A stretch of DNA of 64,000 nucleotides from Planctomycetia bacterium. Its GTDB lineage: Bacteria > Planctomycetota > Planctomycetia > Pirellulales > Thermoguttaceae. The translations under genes were made by a program, and so were the position numbers. Within the stretch, counting starts at the first letter, position 1. The number at the start of each line of letters is the position of its first letter. Location: NCBI GenBank assembly GCA_030539295.1, contig JAUNSJ010000005.1, forward strand, positions 1 to 64,000, written 5' to 3'. Below are positions 35,132 through 44,921 of the stretch, piece after piece. The notes under the pieces are model-generated. The model did not search any database, was not told the origin of the DNA, and was given only the letters and a program-made list of their open reading frames with translations.

Positions 35132-35923
35132 CTAAAGATGCAGTACATCGTTCATGGAGTAGAAGCCCGGCTTCTGACCTGCCAGGAACTTGGCCGCGGC
35201 CAAGGCACCCAGTGCGTAGCAGTCGCGATTCGACGCCCGAACCGTAATCTCAAGCGTCTCACCCAAAAGGCCAAACACGATCGTATGCTCGCCCGGATTG
35301 TCGCCCGTTCGCACCGCATGATAGCCAATTTCGTTGTGTGGCCGCGCACCGACTTTTCCTTCCCGCCCGTGCCGAAACTGGTCAATTCCCATCTCTTGCG
35401 CAATGAGCTGCCCAAACTTTAAGGCCGTTCCGCTCGGCGCGTCCGCCTTATAGCGATGATGACGCTCAATAATTTCGACGTCGGCGTCGTGGTCTTTGAG
35501 CGACCGCGCCGCTTCCGCCGCCAGCTTCATGGCAAGATTCACCGTTGTACTCATACTCGGGGACCAGAGCACCGGTATGACAGAGGCCGCGTCGCGAAGT
35601 GTGGCCATCTGTTCCGCCGTAGCGCCGGTCGTTGCGTAAACCAGCGGAATGCCATGCTCACGACACAAGGCAATAACCGCGTCCGTGGCCGCAGGCGTCG
35701 AAAAATCGATCAGGACGTCCGGTCGTTCGCCGTCGAGCGTGGCGGAGAGCGGAAGATGAAGTGGAGCGACTCCGGCCAGCGTCCCGGCGTCCCGGCCCAG
35801 TTCCGGATGATTCGCCGCGTCCAATGCCGCGACAATGCGCAACTGCTCGTCTTGACTGCCCAACGCTATCAGTCGCCGACCCATGCGGCCCGCCGCGCCA
35901 AAAATACCCACCTTCGTCGTCAT
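35132..35923 (-). CDS. dapB: 4-hydroxy-tetrahydrodipicolinate reductase
   Basis: The 263-aa enzyme starts at ATG 35923 behind CAGGAG. It has the NAD(P)-binding GIFGAAGRMGRR, YATTGAT, ERHHRYKADAPSGTA with the catalytic His-His and Lys, and GEHTIVFG. It reduces the cyclic dipicolinate precursor in lysine and diaminopimelate synthesis in the cytoplasm. Length is normal. It lies 56 bases downstream of priA and 18 bases from the agmatinase-type gene, all on the minus strand, so a shared transcript is possible although the functions differ. Confidence 0.96.
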   Translation of the reverse strand: MTTKVGIFGAAGRMGRRLIALGSQDEQLRIVAALDAANHPELGRDAGTLAGVAPLHLPLSATLDGERPDVLIDFSTPAATDAVIALCREHGIPLVYATTGATAEQMATLRDAASVIPVLWSPSMSTTVNLAMKLAAEAARSLKDHDADVEIIERHHRYKADAPSGTALKFGQLIAQEMGIDQFRHGREGKVGARPHNEIGYHAVRTGDNPGEHTIVFGLLGETLEITVRASNRDCYALGALAAAKFLAGQKPGFYSMNDVLHL

Positions 35924-35941
35924 GTTCTTCTCCTGTTCGAC

Positions 35942-36823
35942 TTATTTCCTGTCCCAACCGGACTTGCTGTTGTAACTTATTATTTTCGCAACCACGCGTG
36001 CCGCGACGAATTCCGTCAACTGATTACCGGCAATCGGCATCGTCTCAACCACGTCCGCACCGACAACATGCTTGGCCGCGGAGACTTCGCGGAGAATGCG
36101 GGTCGCGGTGCGCCAGGCCAGGCCACCCGGCTCCGGCGTGCCTACGCCCGGGGCAAAGCTGGGGTCCAGTGCGTCCATATCAAAGGTTATATAGACGTCG
36201 GCCGTGAGTCGGTCGAGGATTCGGGCCAGTGCCCTGTCCGCATTCTCTTCTATCATACCAGGAGTCACAAAATTTTCAACCTGGACCGGACAGGCAACCA
36301 CGTCCTCTTCCGAAAAGCTGCGAATTCCGACCTGAACCAGATGCGGCGTGACTTCCAGGACCCGGCGCATGGCCGAGGCGTGTGAAAATTTTCCACCGTG
36401 GGTAAAGTGGTCACGCAAGTCGCTGTGCGCGTCGAACTGAAGAACGCTCAAGTGCGGGTAATGCTCCGCGGCAACTCGAACGATCGGTGGCGTTATGCTG
36501 TGCTCACCGCCGAGCAGAATGGGAAAACGCCGGTCCGCAAAAAAACGTTCCCCACGCAGGAATCGCTCAATTCGCGCCATTTCCTCTTCCGGCATATCCG
36601 CCGATTCTACAGGCGGCCAGGTGTAAACGCCTTCTCGCGGAATCGGCTGGAGAAGTTCCTCATCGAAATGCTCCAGTTGGTCCGAAACGGCCAGAATGGC
36701 CTCCGGACCGTATTGCGTCCCCTTCTGAAAGCAGACAGTTGCCTCATAGGGGACCGGAATAATGTGAAAGCGGGAGCGCTCGCGGTCGCACAACGGGCCC
36801 GACAGCTCAAAAAAAGTTTGCAT
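35942..36823 (-). CDS. speB: Agmatinase/ureohydrolase-family protein
   Basis: The 293-aa enzyme starts at ATG 36823 behind AAAGGAA. Its metal ligands fit the binuclear manganese arginase/agmatinase fold: GGEHS (about residue 105), DAHSDLRDH (about residue 129) and DMDALDPSFAPG (about residue 218). The best match is agmatinase (agmatine to putrescine plus urea) rather than arginase, but related formiminoglutamases and guanidinobutyrases share the motifs. It is cytosolic. A polyamine role is supported only by motifs, since no other polyamine gene is near. Confidence 0.88.
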   Translation of the reverse strand: MQTFFELSGPLCDRERSRFHIIPVPYEATVCFQKGTQYGPEAILAVSDQLEHFDEELLQPIPREGVYTWPPVESADMPEEEMARIERFLRGERFFADRRFPILLGGEHSITPPIVRVAAEHYPHLSVLQFDAHSDLRDHFTHGGKFSHASAMRRVLEVTPHLVQVGIRSFSEEDVVACPVQVENFVTPGMIEENADRALARILDRLTADVYITFDMDALDPSFAPGVGTPEPGGLAWRTATRILREVSAAKHVVGADVVETMPIAGNQLTEFVAARVVAKIISYNSKSGWDRK

Positions 36824-36865
36824 CGTTTCCTTTCCGAAAAATTAGGGCCGCAACAGCCGCTCCGG

Positions 36866-38917
36866 TTAGGAGCGACGCGGCTTAAAGACCGAAACGCCCA
36901 AAGGAGGAAACAAAACTTCCATCGAGGCCGGCTGCTTGTGCCATTGTATCTCTTCGGCCGTGACACGTCCGTTTCCTGTGCCACTACCACCGTACCAGTG
37001 GGAGTCGCTACAGAAAATTTCGTCGTAATCCACCGCTTCCGGGACCCCGATCCGATGGTAGCGCGGAAGTGGCGTAAAGTTGGCAACGACCACAACATGG
37101 TCCTCCGGGTTACGTCCGCGACGAATAAAGGCAAACGTACTTTCCTCCCAGTTATGGCAGTCGATCCATTGAAAACCATTACCGTCGAAATCGAGCTCAT
37201 GCAAGGCTTTTTCCTCGCGGTACAGGCGGTTCAAGTCGCGAATACAGTGCATAAGTCCGCCGTGTGTGTCGCCATGTTGCAAGAGGTGCCAGTCGAGACT
37301 CTGGTCGAAATTCCATTCGCGCCACTGCCCAAAATCACAGCCCATGAACAGCAGCTTCTTGCCCGGATGACACCACATATAGCTATACAGCAGTCGCGCA
37401 TTGGCAAATTTCTGCCACAGGTCGCCCGGGGCGTTACTGACGATCGTCCCTTTCCCATGGACCACCTCGTCGTGCGAAATGGGGAGTACGAAATTTTCCG
37501 TGAACGCGTACATGAGACTAAAGGTCATGCGGTCATGATGATATTTCCGGTAGACAGGGTCGCGACGCATGTACTTGAGCGTATCGTTCATCCAGCCCAT
37601 ATTCCACTTCATAGAGAAGCCGAGGCCACCGGTATAGACGGGTCGCGAAACGCCGGGCCAGGCGGTCGATTCCTCCGCTATGGTCAGAATTCCCGGATAG
37701 CGGCCGTGCGTCTCGGAATTCATCTTTTTAATAAAGTCAATGGCGTCCAGGTTCTCGCGACCGCCAAATTCGTTCGGGAGCCAGTCGCCGTCTTCCCGGC
37801 TATAGTCTAAATAGAGCATGGAGGCCACCGCGTCGACCCGCAATCCGTCGACATGATATTTATCGAGCCAAAAGAGCGCGTTGCTAATAAGGTAGTTACG
37901 CACTTCGTTGCGCCCGTAATTAAAGATGAGCGTACCCCAGTCGCGATGCTCGCCCCGACGCGGGTCGTCGTGCTCGTACAGCGCCGTTCCGTCGAACCGA
38001 CGCAGACCATGTGAATCGCGCGGAAAATGCGCAGGAACCCAATCGAGAATAACCCCAATACCGTTCTGGTGGCATAAATCGACTAAATACATAAAATCTT
38101 CCGGCCGGCCATAACGACTCGTAACGGAATAGTAACCAATAACCTGATAACCCCAACTGGCCGTGAGCGGATGTTCCGCAATCGGCAGCAGCTCAATGTG
38201 CGTATAGCCCATCTCTTTAACATAGTCGACGAGTTCACGGGCAAGTTCACGATAGCCCAAAAAGGCGTCCGGGTCGTCCGGCGAGCGGCGCCAGCTTCCC
38301 AAATGCACTTCGTAGACCGAGACCGACTCGTGGAGCCAGGCAGTATCGTTACTCTTGCGCTTGGTCATCCACGACTCGTCGCTCCACGTGTAGTGGTTCA
38401 GATCGGCGACAATGGACGCGGTGTCCGGCGGGACCTCCGCAAAGAAACCGACCGGGTCCGACCGGTCCTGCGTTCCTTCGTCACTGGTAACGCGATACTT
38501 ATATCGGGCACCTTCGGTCAGACCGGGCACAAACGCTTCCCAAAAGCCACTCGGATTGTGCTTGAACATGGGGTTCGCGTCGCCGTTCCAGCCGTTAAAG
38601 TCGCCAACGAGACAGACCCGACTCGCATTCGGGGCCCAGACGATAAAATTGACGCCTTTAACGCCGTCCACCGCGCGCAGGTGGGCACCCAACTTGTCGT
38701 AACTCTGCCAGTGGTTGCCTTCACTAAGGAGATAAAAGTCCAGGTCAGAGAGCACGGTCGAAAAGTTTTTTGCCCGGTCCGACGATTCCTCCGGTCGGGT
38801 ATCAGCCGCCTCGTCCAGCACCGTTACCGGCGAAGTCAGGGCGGACTTACACCCGGCAGACACGCCTGAGGCAGGCTCGGTTCGGTCGGACTTCTCTTTA
38901 TCTTTACGCGAATCCAT
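36866..38917 (-). CDS. glgB: 1,4-alpha-glucan branching enzyme
   Basis: The 683-aa protein starts at ATG 38917; an upstream in-frame stretch to 39085 has no ribosome-binding site. An approximately 55-residue charged N-terminal extension (SDRTEPASG) precedes the family. The CBM48 domain ([18 protein letters not shown]) and GH13 barrel follow, with [11 protein letters not shown] (catalytic Asp near residue 359), TIAEEST (Glu near 412) and [11 protein letters not shown] (His-Asp near 480). It makes alpha-1,6 branches in glycogen; glgA is encoded at 56658. No operon partner is visible; dnaB is divergent. Confidence 0.95.
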   Translation of the reverse strand: MDSRKDKEKSDRTEPASGVSAGCKSALTSPVTVLDEAADTRPEESSDRAKNFSTVLSDLDFYLLSEGNHWQSYDKLGAHLRAVDGVKGVNFIVWAPNASRVCLVGDFNGWNGDANPMFKHNPSGFWEAFVPGLTEGARYKYRVTSDEGTQDRSDPVGFFAEVPPDTASIVADLNHYTWSDESWMTKRKSNDTAWLHESVSVYEVHLGSWRRSPDDPDAFLGYRELARELVDYVKEMGYTHIELLPIAEHPLTASWGYQVIGYYSVTSRYGRPEDFMYLVDLCHQNGIGVILDWVPAHFPRDSHGLRRFDGTALYEHDDPRRGEHRDWGTLIFNYGRNEVRNYLISNALFWLDKYHVDGLRVDAVASMLYLDYSREDGDWLPNEFGGRENLDAIDFIKKMNSETHGRYPGILTIAEESTAWPGVSRPVYTGGLGFSMKWNMGWMNDTLKYMRRDPVYRKYHHDRMTFSLMYAFTENFVLPISHDEVVHGKGTIVSNAPGDLWQKFANARLLYSYMWCHPGKKLLFMGCDFGQWREWNFDQSLDWHLLQHGDTHGGLMHCIRDLNRLYREEKALHELDFDGNGFQWIDCHNWEESTFAFIRRGRNPEDHVVVVANFTPLPRYHRIGVPEAVDYDEIFCSDSHWYGGSGTGNGRVTAEEIQWHKQPASMEVLFPPLGVSVFKPRRS

Positions 38918-39188
38918 AGTACACTTTCTGTTTATAAAACACGTCGTGTTAACCGGTTGGGTCAACTTACGAACTTTTAAAATCGGTTTGTGCCGCCTGG
39001 CGTTCCTTGACGGGCGACGTCTGTGGGTTATACTTACAATTAGGAAGTCATTGGGCAATATGGCTATTTTATCCCATTTACCCAAATTACTTCTTTTATC
39101 GTTCCATTATAATTATAACCGATAAATCAGAAAAATGGGTAAAAAAACCTCATTATTCTGAAAAAAATCGGAATTTAAGGTTCGCCGC

Positions 39189-40718
39189 ATGGCCAAAGAC
39201 ATAAAAACCAGTAAGCGCAAAGGGGAACAGGCAGCCCCGGGGACGGATGTTCTCTTCGACCACCAGCCGCCGTACAATGAGGCGGCTGAGCGTTGTGTCG
39301 TGGGCGCCATTATGCTCCAGCCGGACCTCTGTGACAGTATCGCCGTTCTCCTTCGCGCGGATGATTTTTATACGGACCCGCTCAAACGTATCTATCGGCA
39401 CCTGCTGGAGATGCACAATAGCGGTACGGGAATCGACATGGTTCTTCTGCTCGACCATCTCAAGGCGGCGGACGAACTGGTGGAAATAGGAGGGGAATCC
39501 TACCTGGCCTCGCTCATGGAGTCGGTCGAAACGATCGCGCACGCGGAACATTACGCGAAAATCGTCAAGGACTACGCCATACGCCGCGAAATAATCCGGG
39601 CAGGTTCCTACATTCTCCAAAAGGCCTATGAGGCCGACGCGGACGCCACGAAACTGCTCTCCCAGGCGGAGCAGGCCATACTGGAAGTGGGCGACAGTCG
39701 CTCGGGCAACCAGTATCATGTCATGTTCGACATTATCCAAAAAGTCTGCGACCTGGTGGATAATCAGTCGAACGGGGAGCGTGAAGGCGTTCTGACCGGT
39801 TTTACGGACCTGGACCGCATGCTCGGCGGCCTTCATCCAGGCGAGCTGATTATTCTCGCCGCGCGACCCAGTATGGGTAAAACGGCACTGGCTACCAATA
39901 TAGCCGAACACGTGGCTGTCGACCAGAAGAAGCCGGTCCTCTTTGTGAGTCTGGAAATGGCAAAAGAGGAACTGGCAATTCGTATGATTTGTGCCCGTGG
40001 ACGCATTCGGGGCGACCGGTTTAAGTCGAATTTTCTTCCTGCCAAGGATAAAGACAGCTTCTTTCGCGTTGCCTCGCAGTTGAGTAACGCGTCAATCTTT
40101 ATTGACGACACCTCCTCGCGAACGGTAACCGAAATTGGCGCCGTTGCCCGACGTATTAAGCGGAATAATGATCTTGGTCTTATTATCGTTGACTATATCG
40201 GTCTGATTGAGCCGGAAAACCCGAGCGACCCGCGTCAGGAGCAGGTGGCGAAAAATGCGCGAAGGCTCAAGGGACTTGCCCGTGAGCTGAACGTACCGGT
40301 CCTCTGCCTGGCCCAGGTCAATCGCGCCGCGGAAGAGGGCGACGGACGGCCCCGCTTAAGCAACCTGCGTGAGTCAGGAGCAATCGAGCAGGACGCGGAC
40401 GTCGTCATGTTCGTCTACCGAGAGGAAGTCGGTATGAAGGCCGACGACGTGGAAAAACGGGACCTCAAAGGCAAGGCGGAAATCATCATAGCGAAACAGC
40501 GAAACGGTCCGGTGGGCGAGGTGAAACTGGCGTGGATGGGCGACTTCACGCTCTTCGCGACTCTGGCCAGTGGGCGCGATGGCGAGGCCCCGGACTACGC
40601 TGATGACTTCGCCTACGATAGCGTGATGGGTCCGGACGTCAGTATCGACCCCGCCAGCGTGGCAAGTTACAGCGGCGGAGGTTACGTCGATGATGGAACC
40701 AATGCGGATTTCCTCTGA
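39189..40718 (+). CDS. dnaB: Replicative DNA helicase
   Basis: The 509-aa protein has a 28-residue basic N-terminal extension, then the DnaB N-terminal domain (PPYNEAAERCVVGAIML), and the RecA-like core: ARPSMGKTALAT (Walker A, about residue 228), DDTSS and LIIVDYIGLI (Walker B), and the C-terminal VNRAAEEGDGRPRLSNLRES. It unwinds DNA ahead of the replisome as a hexamer. There is no intein and no missing motif. A basic tail absent from most family members lies at the C-terminus. It is convergent to the ferritin gene with no gap. Confidence 0.95.
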   Translation: MAKDIKTSKRKGEQAAPGTDVLFDHQPPYNEAAERCVVGAIMLQPDLCDSIAVLLRADDFYTDPLKRIYRHLLEMHNSGTGIDMVLLLDHLKAADELVEIGGESYLASLMESVETIAHAEHYAKIVKDYAIRREIIRAGSYILQKAYEADADATKLLSQAEQAILEVGDSRSGNQYHVMFDIIQKVCDLVDNQSNGEREGVLTGFTDLDRMLGGLHPGELIILAARPSMGKTALATNIAEHVAVDQKKPVLFVSLEMAKEELAIRMICARGRIRGDRFKSNFLPAKDKDSFFRVASQLSNASIFIDDTSSRTVTEIGAVARRIKRNNDLGLIIVDYIGLIEPENPSDPRQEQVAKNARRLKGLARELNVPVLCLAQVNRAAEEGDGRPRLSNLRESGAIEQDADVVMFVYREEVGMKADDVEKRDLKGKAEIIIAKQRNGPVGEVKLAWMGDFTLFATLASGRDGEAPDYADDFAYDSVMGPDVSIDPASVASYSGGGYVDDGTNADFL

Positions 40719-41234
40719 TTACTCCTCGCACAGTCCGCAGGCCTCACGCTCACGCTTGCCCAGTTCCTGGTCGAGCAGGTACATCATGCCAACGTTGTCC
40801 TGGAACGATTGCAGGCGTTCGAGAATGGCCAGGGTGCTCTTCTCCTCTTCGATCTGCTCCATAACGAACCAGTCGAGAAAGACGACCGTACCGCGGTCGT
40901 TCTCCTGATGCGCCAGAAGTGCCAGTTCATTGATACTCGCGGTGACCGACTGCTCATGGGCATACGCCGCTTCAAAGGCCGTTGGCAGGGAAACCCAATC
41001 GTTATTCGGAGCCATAATTTCACTCAGCGCTATGGTCCCGTTGCGGTCGTGCAGATAGTTAAAGATTTTCATTGCGTGCTGGGTTTCTTCCGCGGCCTGA
41101 ACTTTAAACCAGTGGGTCGTGCCCGGCCAGTTGTTCTCTTCACACCATCCGGCCATGGACAGATAAAGCCAGGCGGCGTAAAATTCGGCGTTCAGTTGTT
41201 TGTTCAGTGCATCTTGGACGACAGGATTGATCAT
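40719..41234 (-). CDS. Ferritin (non-heme, FtnA type)
   Basis: The 171-aa protein starts at ATG 41234 behind GGAGGAG. Its four-helix bundle shows the ferroxidase ligands in NAEFYAAWLYLSM, EETQHAMKIFNYL and QIEEEKSTLAIL. It oxidises and stores iron in a 24-subunit cage. The C-terminus ends CGLCEE, with two Cys that are unusual for ferritins. The gene stop abuts the dnaB stop directly; two convergent genes with no gap is uncommon. Confidence 0.94.
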   Translation of the reverse strand: MINPVVQDALNKQLNAEFYAAWLYLSMAGWCEENNWPGTTHWFKVQAAEETQHAMKIFNYLHDRNGTIALSEIMAPNNDWVSLPTAFEAAYAHEQSVTASINELALLAHQENDRGTVVFLDWFVMEQIEEEKSTLAILERLQSFQDNVGMMYLLDQELGKREREACGLCEE

Positions 41235-41429
41235 ATGGGCTCCTCCGGGGGTCGGGTTGAAATTTCGGCGTTCAGGCAGAAATTCCTATATTTGCTCTTA
41301 CAGGGGTGACACGAACTTTTCGGGCACGCGGTCAAAATCGTTAATCGCAGCGTGCGTACCCAAAAAGAGACTGCCAGAGCATAGGGCACCGGGAGGAGGG
41401 AACCGGAGTTCGGGAACACTTTACAGTTG

Positions 41430-42323
41430 CTATCGGCGTGCCTGTAAGTAGCCCAGGAGTGCCTTGTCGTACGGAATGCTTGTATCAAGCTCGACGTAAT
41501 CAATTCGGGCATGAGAGCACTGCCGGCGAAAGGAGTCGCGAAATTCTTCGACGGCGGCTACGTAGTCCGCGGCCAGTGCGTCGGCATTGGTCGTAATCTT
41601 CTGCCCGGACTCCGGGTCCTCCAGTTCGACACGACCATGAAAGGGGAAATGGACTTCCGCCTCGTCGAGAATATGAAAGAGAATCACATCGTGACCCGCA
41701 TGACGAAGCTGATAGAGCACTTTCATAATTTCGTCCGGGTCGCCGAGCAGGTCGGAAAAGATCATGACCAGCGAGGCATGATTGAGCATACCGGCCAACT
41801 GTCCCAGGGCCTGAGGTACGTTCGTAGCGCCTTCCGGGGTCAGATTGGCCAGTGCGGACAGGATATTACCGAGCTGCGACCGTTTCGACTTCGGGGCAAT
41901 GGACCGGGTAAGTTTTTCGTTAAACGTCACCAGCCCGACCGGGTCCTGCTGGTGAATCATCAGATAGGTTAACGCGGCGGCCAGATAGATGGAGTAGTCG
42001 AATTTCGTTAACTGCTGCCGAAACGTATAGTTCATTGAGCGACTGGCGTCGACGACGAGCCAGCCGGTAAGATTGGTTTCCGCTTCGTATTTTTTAACGT
42101 AATATTTATCCGTTTTGGCATAGATAAGCCAGTCGATATCGGCGGGGTCGTCGCCTTGGGTGTATTTGCGATGCTCGCTGAACTCGACGGAGAATCCGGA
42201 CAGCGGGGACGCGTGCAGGCCGTGCAGAAATCCCTTAACGATAAACTGGGCCTTGAGGTCCAGTCGCTTAATGGACTGTATGACATCCGGTCGCAAATAC
42301 TGTTCACTATTAGTCATAGTCAT
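41430..42323 (-). CDS. DUF58 family protein (vWA-like)
   Basis: The 297-aa protein starts at ATG 42323, one base past the uppP stop (TGAGATG), so translation is coupled. It has the hallmark RKYTQGDDPADIDWLIYAKT of DUF58, TGWLVVDASRSMNY (the MIDAS-like loop) and FSDLLGDPDEI. DUF58 proteins are cytosolic or membrane-facing and usually sit with MoxR-type ATPases, which is not the case here. The function is unknown; the family is linked to envelope complex assembly. Confidence 0.88.
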   Translation of the reverse strand: MTMTNSEQYLRPDVIQSIKRLDLKAQFIVKGFLHGLHASPLSGFSVEFSEHRKYTQGDDPADIDWLIYAKTDKYYVKKYEAETNLTGWLVVDASRSMNYTFRQQLTKFDYSIYLAAALTYLMIHQQDPVGLVTFNEKLTRSIAPKSKRSQLGNILSALANLTPEGATNVPQALGQLAGMLNHASLVMIFSDLLGDPDEIMKVLYQLRHAGHDVILFHILDEAEVHFPFHGRVELEDPESGQKITTNADALAADYVAAVEEFRDSFRRQCSHARIDYVELDTSIPYDKALLGYLQARR

Positions 42324-42324
42324 C

Positions 42325-43125
42325 TCACGCAAGGCAAAGGGTTAGCAGTCCGGCGAGCACGAGCCAGGCGGACCATACGTAAAGGCGTCCGCTGGCCAGC
42401 TGCTTCATAAGAACATTTAAACTGGTCAGTCCGACCAGGAAACTGACGGTCGCGCCGAGCAGATACAGCCAGAACTGCTCCGCCGTGAGCGGGCCGCCCC
42501 CCGAGTGAAAAAACAGGTCAAGCGTCTCCAGCAGGAGCACACCCGCCAGGACAGGTATGGAAATGAGAAATGAGAAGATGGCACTTTCGCGACCGTCGAG
42601 ACCGAGCGCCGCACCGCTGGTAATCGTCCAGCCACTGCGGGAAAGGCCTGGCAGTACGGCAAAGCCCTGAACCAGGCCGACCAGGAGTGCCTTGGGCCAG
42701 GAAAACGCGGTAAGCGGCACCGTCTGCTCCGGCTTTCGCCTCTGACAACGGCGCAGAACGAAGAACAGGAGCGCCGCGGTCAGCAAAAAGCCAACGCCGG
42801 TCACCACCAGATTCGTCTCCAGATCCGGCAACTTATACTTTACCAGCAGGCCCAGCAGTGCCGTCGGAATACAGGCAATACAGACGAGTCTGACAATGGC
42901 GCGATTACGCATGAGCGACTCTAAATCACGGCGAAACCAGACCAAAAGAGCCAGAAGTGTGCCTGAGTGCAGAATGATCGTCAGGGTAAGCGGATCGCCC
43001 GGAAGACGCTGGTCCGCATGCAGAAGGGTCCCGAGTACGAGCGTATGCCCCGACGAACTTATCGGCAGAAACTCGCCCACACCTTGCACAATCGCCAGTA
43101 GGACTATCAACATGATTTCGGTCAT
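42325..43125 (-). CDS. uppP: Undecaprenyl-diphosphatase
   Basis: The 266-aa inner-membrane enzyme has EFLPISSSGHT (residues 18-28), the phosphatase motif, and PGLSRSGWTI (about residue 158) with Arg and Ser. About eight hydrophobic segments are visible. It recycles the lipid carrier for cell-wall glycan synthesis. It is also called bacitracin resistance protein. It is first in a two-gene unit with DUF58. Confidence 0.95.
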   Translation of the reverse strand: MTEIMLIVLLAIVQGVGEFLPISSSGHTLVLGTLLHADQRLPGDPLTLTIILHSGTLLALLVWFRRDLESLMRNRAIVRLVCIACIPTALLGLLVKYKLPDLETNLVVTGVGFLLTAALLFFVLRRCQRRKPEQTVPLTAFSWPKALLVGLVQGFAVLPGLSRSGWTITSGAALGLDGRESAIFSFLISIPVLAGVLLLETLDLFFHSGGGPLTAEQFWLYLLGATVSFLVGLTSLNVLMKQLASGRLYVWSAWLVLAGLLTLCLA

Positions 43126-43298
43126 TCTTTATCCGCCATTTGTCCGCCGCTTTATTTAAGCACCCTTCGCCCTACCCCCGTTCAACCTGCCACGCCCACC
43201 GGGAGCAAAAAGCAAGTGGAATCAACAGAGCCTGTCTGGACGCGGCACCTGTCTGGATATAGAATAACACGCGAATGAGGTTGGTGCAAGGGGGAGGG

Positions 43299-43334
43299 CC
43301 GTTCCCGACTGCTTGCCAGGTCGGGAACCAGCAA
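43299..43334 (-). repeat. Intergenic repeat, family C
   Basis: On the minus strand: TTGCTGGTTCCCGACCTGG and then CAAGCAGTCGGGAACGG. The copy at 2941-2976 differs at a few positions. It can form a hairpin with GTTCCCGAC/GTCGGGAAC arms. Confidence 0.6.
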
Positions 43335-43397
43335 TAAAAACATCTGCTCGCCAGGGCCCGACCCCTCTGCGGAGAAAAATTTTACAGTGACGCCATT

Positions 43398-44777
43398 TCA
43401 GCGGACCAGGAGTGACCAAGGTTGTGTCCAGGCGCCGGGCTGCGGAATGATCGGCTCTTTGTCCTGAAACTGCTGAACTTCATCGACCGTGGTTACTCTG
43501 GCACGGACATAAAGGTCGCCGCTCTGGAGTGTATAGCTCGCCTCAAGGCCTTCGGACGACTGAAAGACTCGTCCAACTTCCGGGGACCAAGTGGGTATGG
43601 TGCGGGCTGGTTGCTTGTCTTTTGCCGGGACTTCGACTTCGGTTATGGTCAGGTCAGCCTCCTTTCTTGTACCCAGGAAGTCGATACGCACTTTACGCCC
43701 GTCGAGAGGCTTGACCTTAACCGAGAGCGTCCCGGAATTACGGTCGAACGCAATGTCGTCAAAATCAAGGCCGTTGGAGGTATAGAAATCACCTTGGTTC
43801 ATGGCCTGGAACAAGGCGGGGAAGGTCAACTCCTTCGCGCGAACGACCATCCATGCACGGGGTTCCTCCCTGGTATAGGTGTGCTCATCATCTGTGCCGG
43901 TTGCCAGCAGGAGTTGCTGACCTGCCGTAACGCGATACGCGTTGATGAGGTCCCAGTAGGTATCAGGGGTCCAGCCGAAGGCAAGCTTGGGATAGGCGAG
44001 CGGGTTATTATTAAATTCAAAAAAACGAATGTCGGCATTATCGATAAGAATGCGTGGGTCAACGTCGTAGAATGAACTTATCGGGTGATTCAGTGTAAAA
44101 ATGAACGGTTCACGGTTCTCCTTAAAGAACTTTTGCCCATAATGAAAATTGGCATCGACAGTTTTCTTCGAATTTTCTTCCGCTCTGTAGGGAAAGCAAC
44201 TGCGCACATTGATGAAATTCATGTGCACTTGATATTTATCTTTACAGTTCCCTGTCTGTTCGAACCCGGGAATCAAGAGGAATTTTCCAGGTTCGGTAAA
44301 TCTCTGGTCGAGTTCATCGAAAGGAGTCAGGCGGCAGAAGGTTTGTCCTTCAACGGTCTTGGTTTTAACGGAGTCAGGTCCGAATTTCTCCCGGCACTGG
44401 TCCATATGTTCCTGGTTGAGCTGTGCCCAGTTATTTGAGTTAACGACTCTTTTCCAGCGAGAAGTTTCGCCTTCAAAGGGAGAGAGGTCTCTGGGCGGTT
44501 CGCACGAGCCACACCATCCGGAGAAGCGGAATTCGTCCGTCTGAAATGTACCATGATCGGACGTGCAAATAAAGTTATAGCCACGATCTTTGTACCAGGC
44601 AACAGCGCATTCCGGGAGCAGTTTGCCATCACTCCATTGGGTGTGCATATGTAGATTGCCGCGATACCAGTGACCACAGGATTCTTCCTGCGCTGTTGTC
44701 GAAGTCAGAGGCATTGCAAGAGCGGCGCCCCAGGCGGAAACAGATTTCAAAAAGTGTCGACGATTCAAGTTTTTCAT
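43398..44777 (-). CDS. Tat-exported PHP-domain protein
   Basis: The 459-aa product starts at ATG 44777 behind AAAAGGAA. A twin-arginine signal (NRRHFLKSVSAWGAALAM) ends near TTAQEES. The mature part begins with HMHTQWSDGK (residues 43-52) and CTSDHGTFQ (72-79), the metal-binding pattern of PHP phosphoesterases. The end of the operon context (sialidase-like gene upstream) suggests a periplasmic hydrolase. The substrate is unknown. The C-terminal part (KVRIDFLGT, then beta-rich segments) is non-PHP and could be a carbohydrate or protein-binding domain. Confidence 0.8.
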   Translation of the reverse strand: MKNLNRRHFLKSVSAWGAALAMPLTSTTAQEESCGHWYRGNLHMHTQWSDGKLLPECAVAWYKDRGYNFICTSDHGTFQTDEFRFSGWCGSCEPPRDLSPFEGETSRWKRVVNSNNWAQLNQEHMDQCREKFGPDSVKTKTVEGQTFCRLTPFDELDQRFTEPGKFLLIPGFEQTGNCKDKYQVHMNFINVRSCFPYRAEENSKKTVDANFHYGQKFFKENREPFIFTLNHPISSFYDVDPRILIDNADIRFFEFNNNPLAYPKLAFGWTPDTYWDLINAYRVTAGQQLLLATGTDDEHTYTREEPRAWMVVRAKELTFPALFQAMNQGDFYTSNGLDFDDIAFDRNSGTLSVKVKPLDGRKVRIDFLGTRKEADLTITEVEVPAKDKQPARTIPTWSPEVGRVFQSSEGLEASYTLQSGDLYVRARVTTVDEVQQFQDKEPIIPQPGAWTQPWSLLVR

Positions 44778-44921
44778 AGGGATTTCCTTTTTACTGTAAA
44801 ATAATTATTATAGGATTTTGAATTTATGGCGGAGCCAAGGTCAATGGTCGACGAGGTCGTCCCAGGCAGTGCGGAAAGGACTCCCTGTCACACGCATTAC
44901 TCATGTGGCGTCCTTACACTC

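Noticed and set aside
36398-37810. 470-codon open frame on the plus strand
   Set aside because: Antisense to the agmatinase-type and glgB genes, which have clear motifs.
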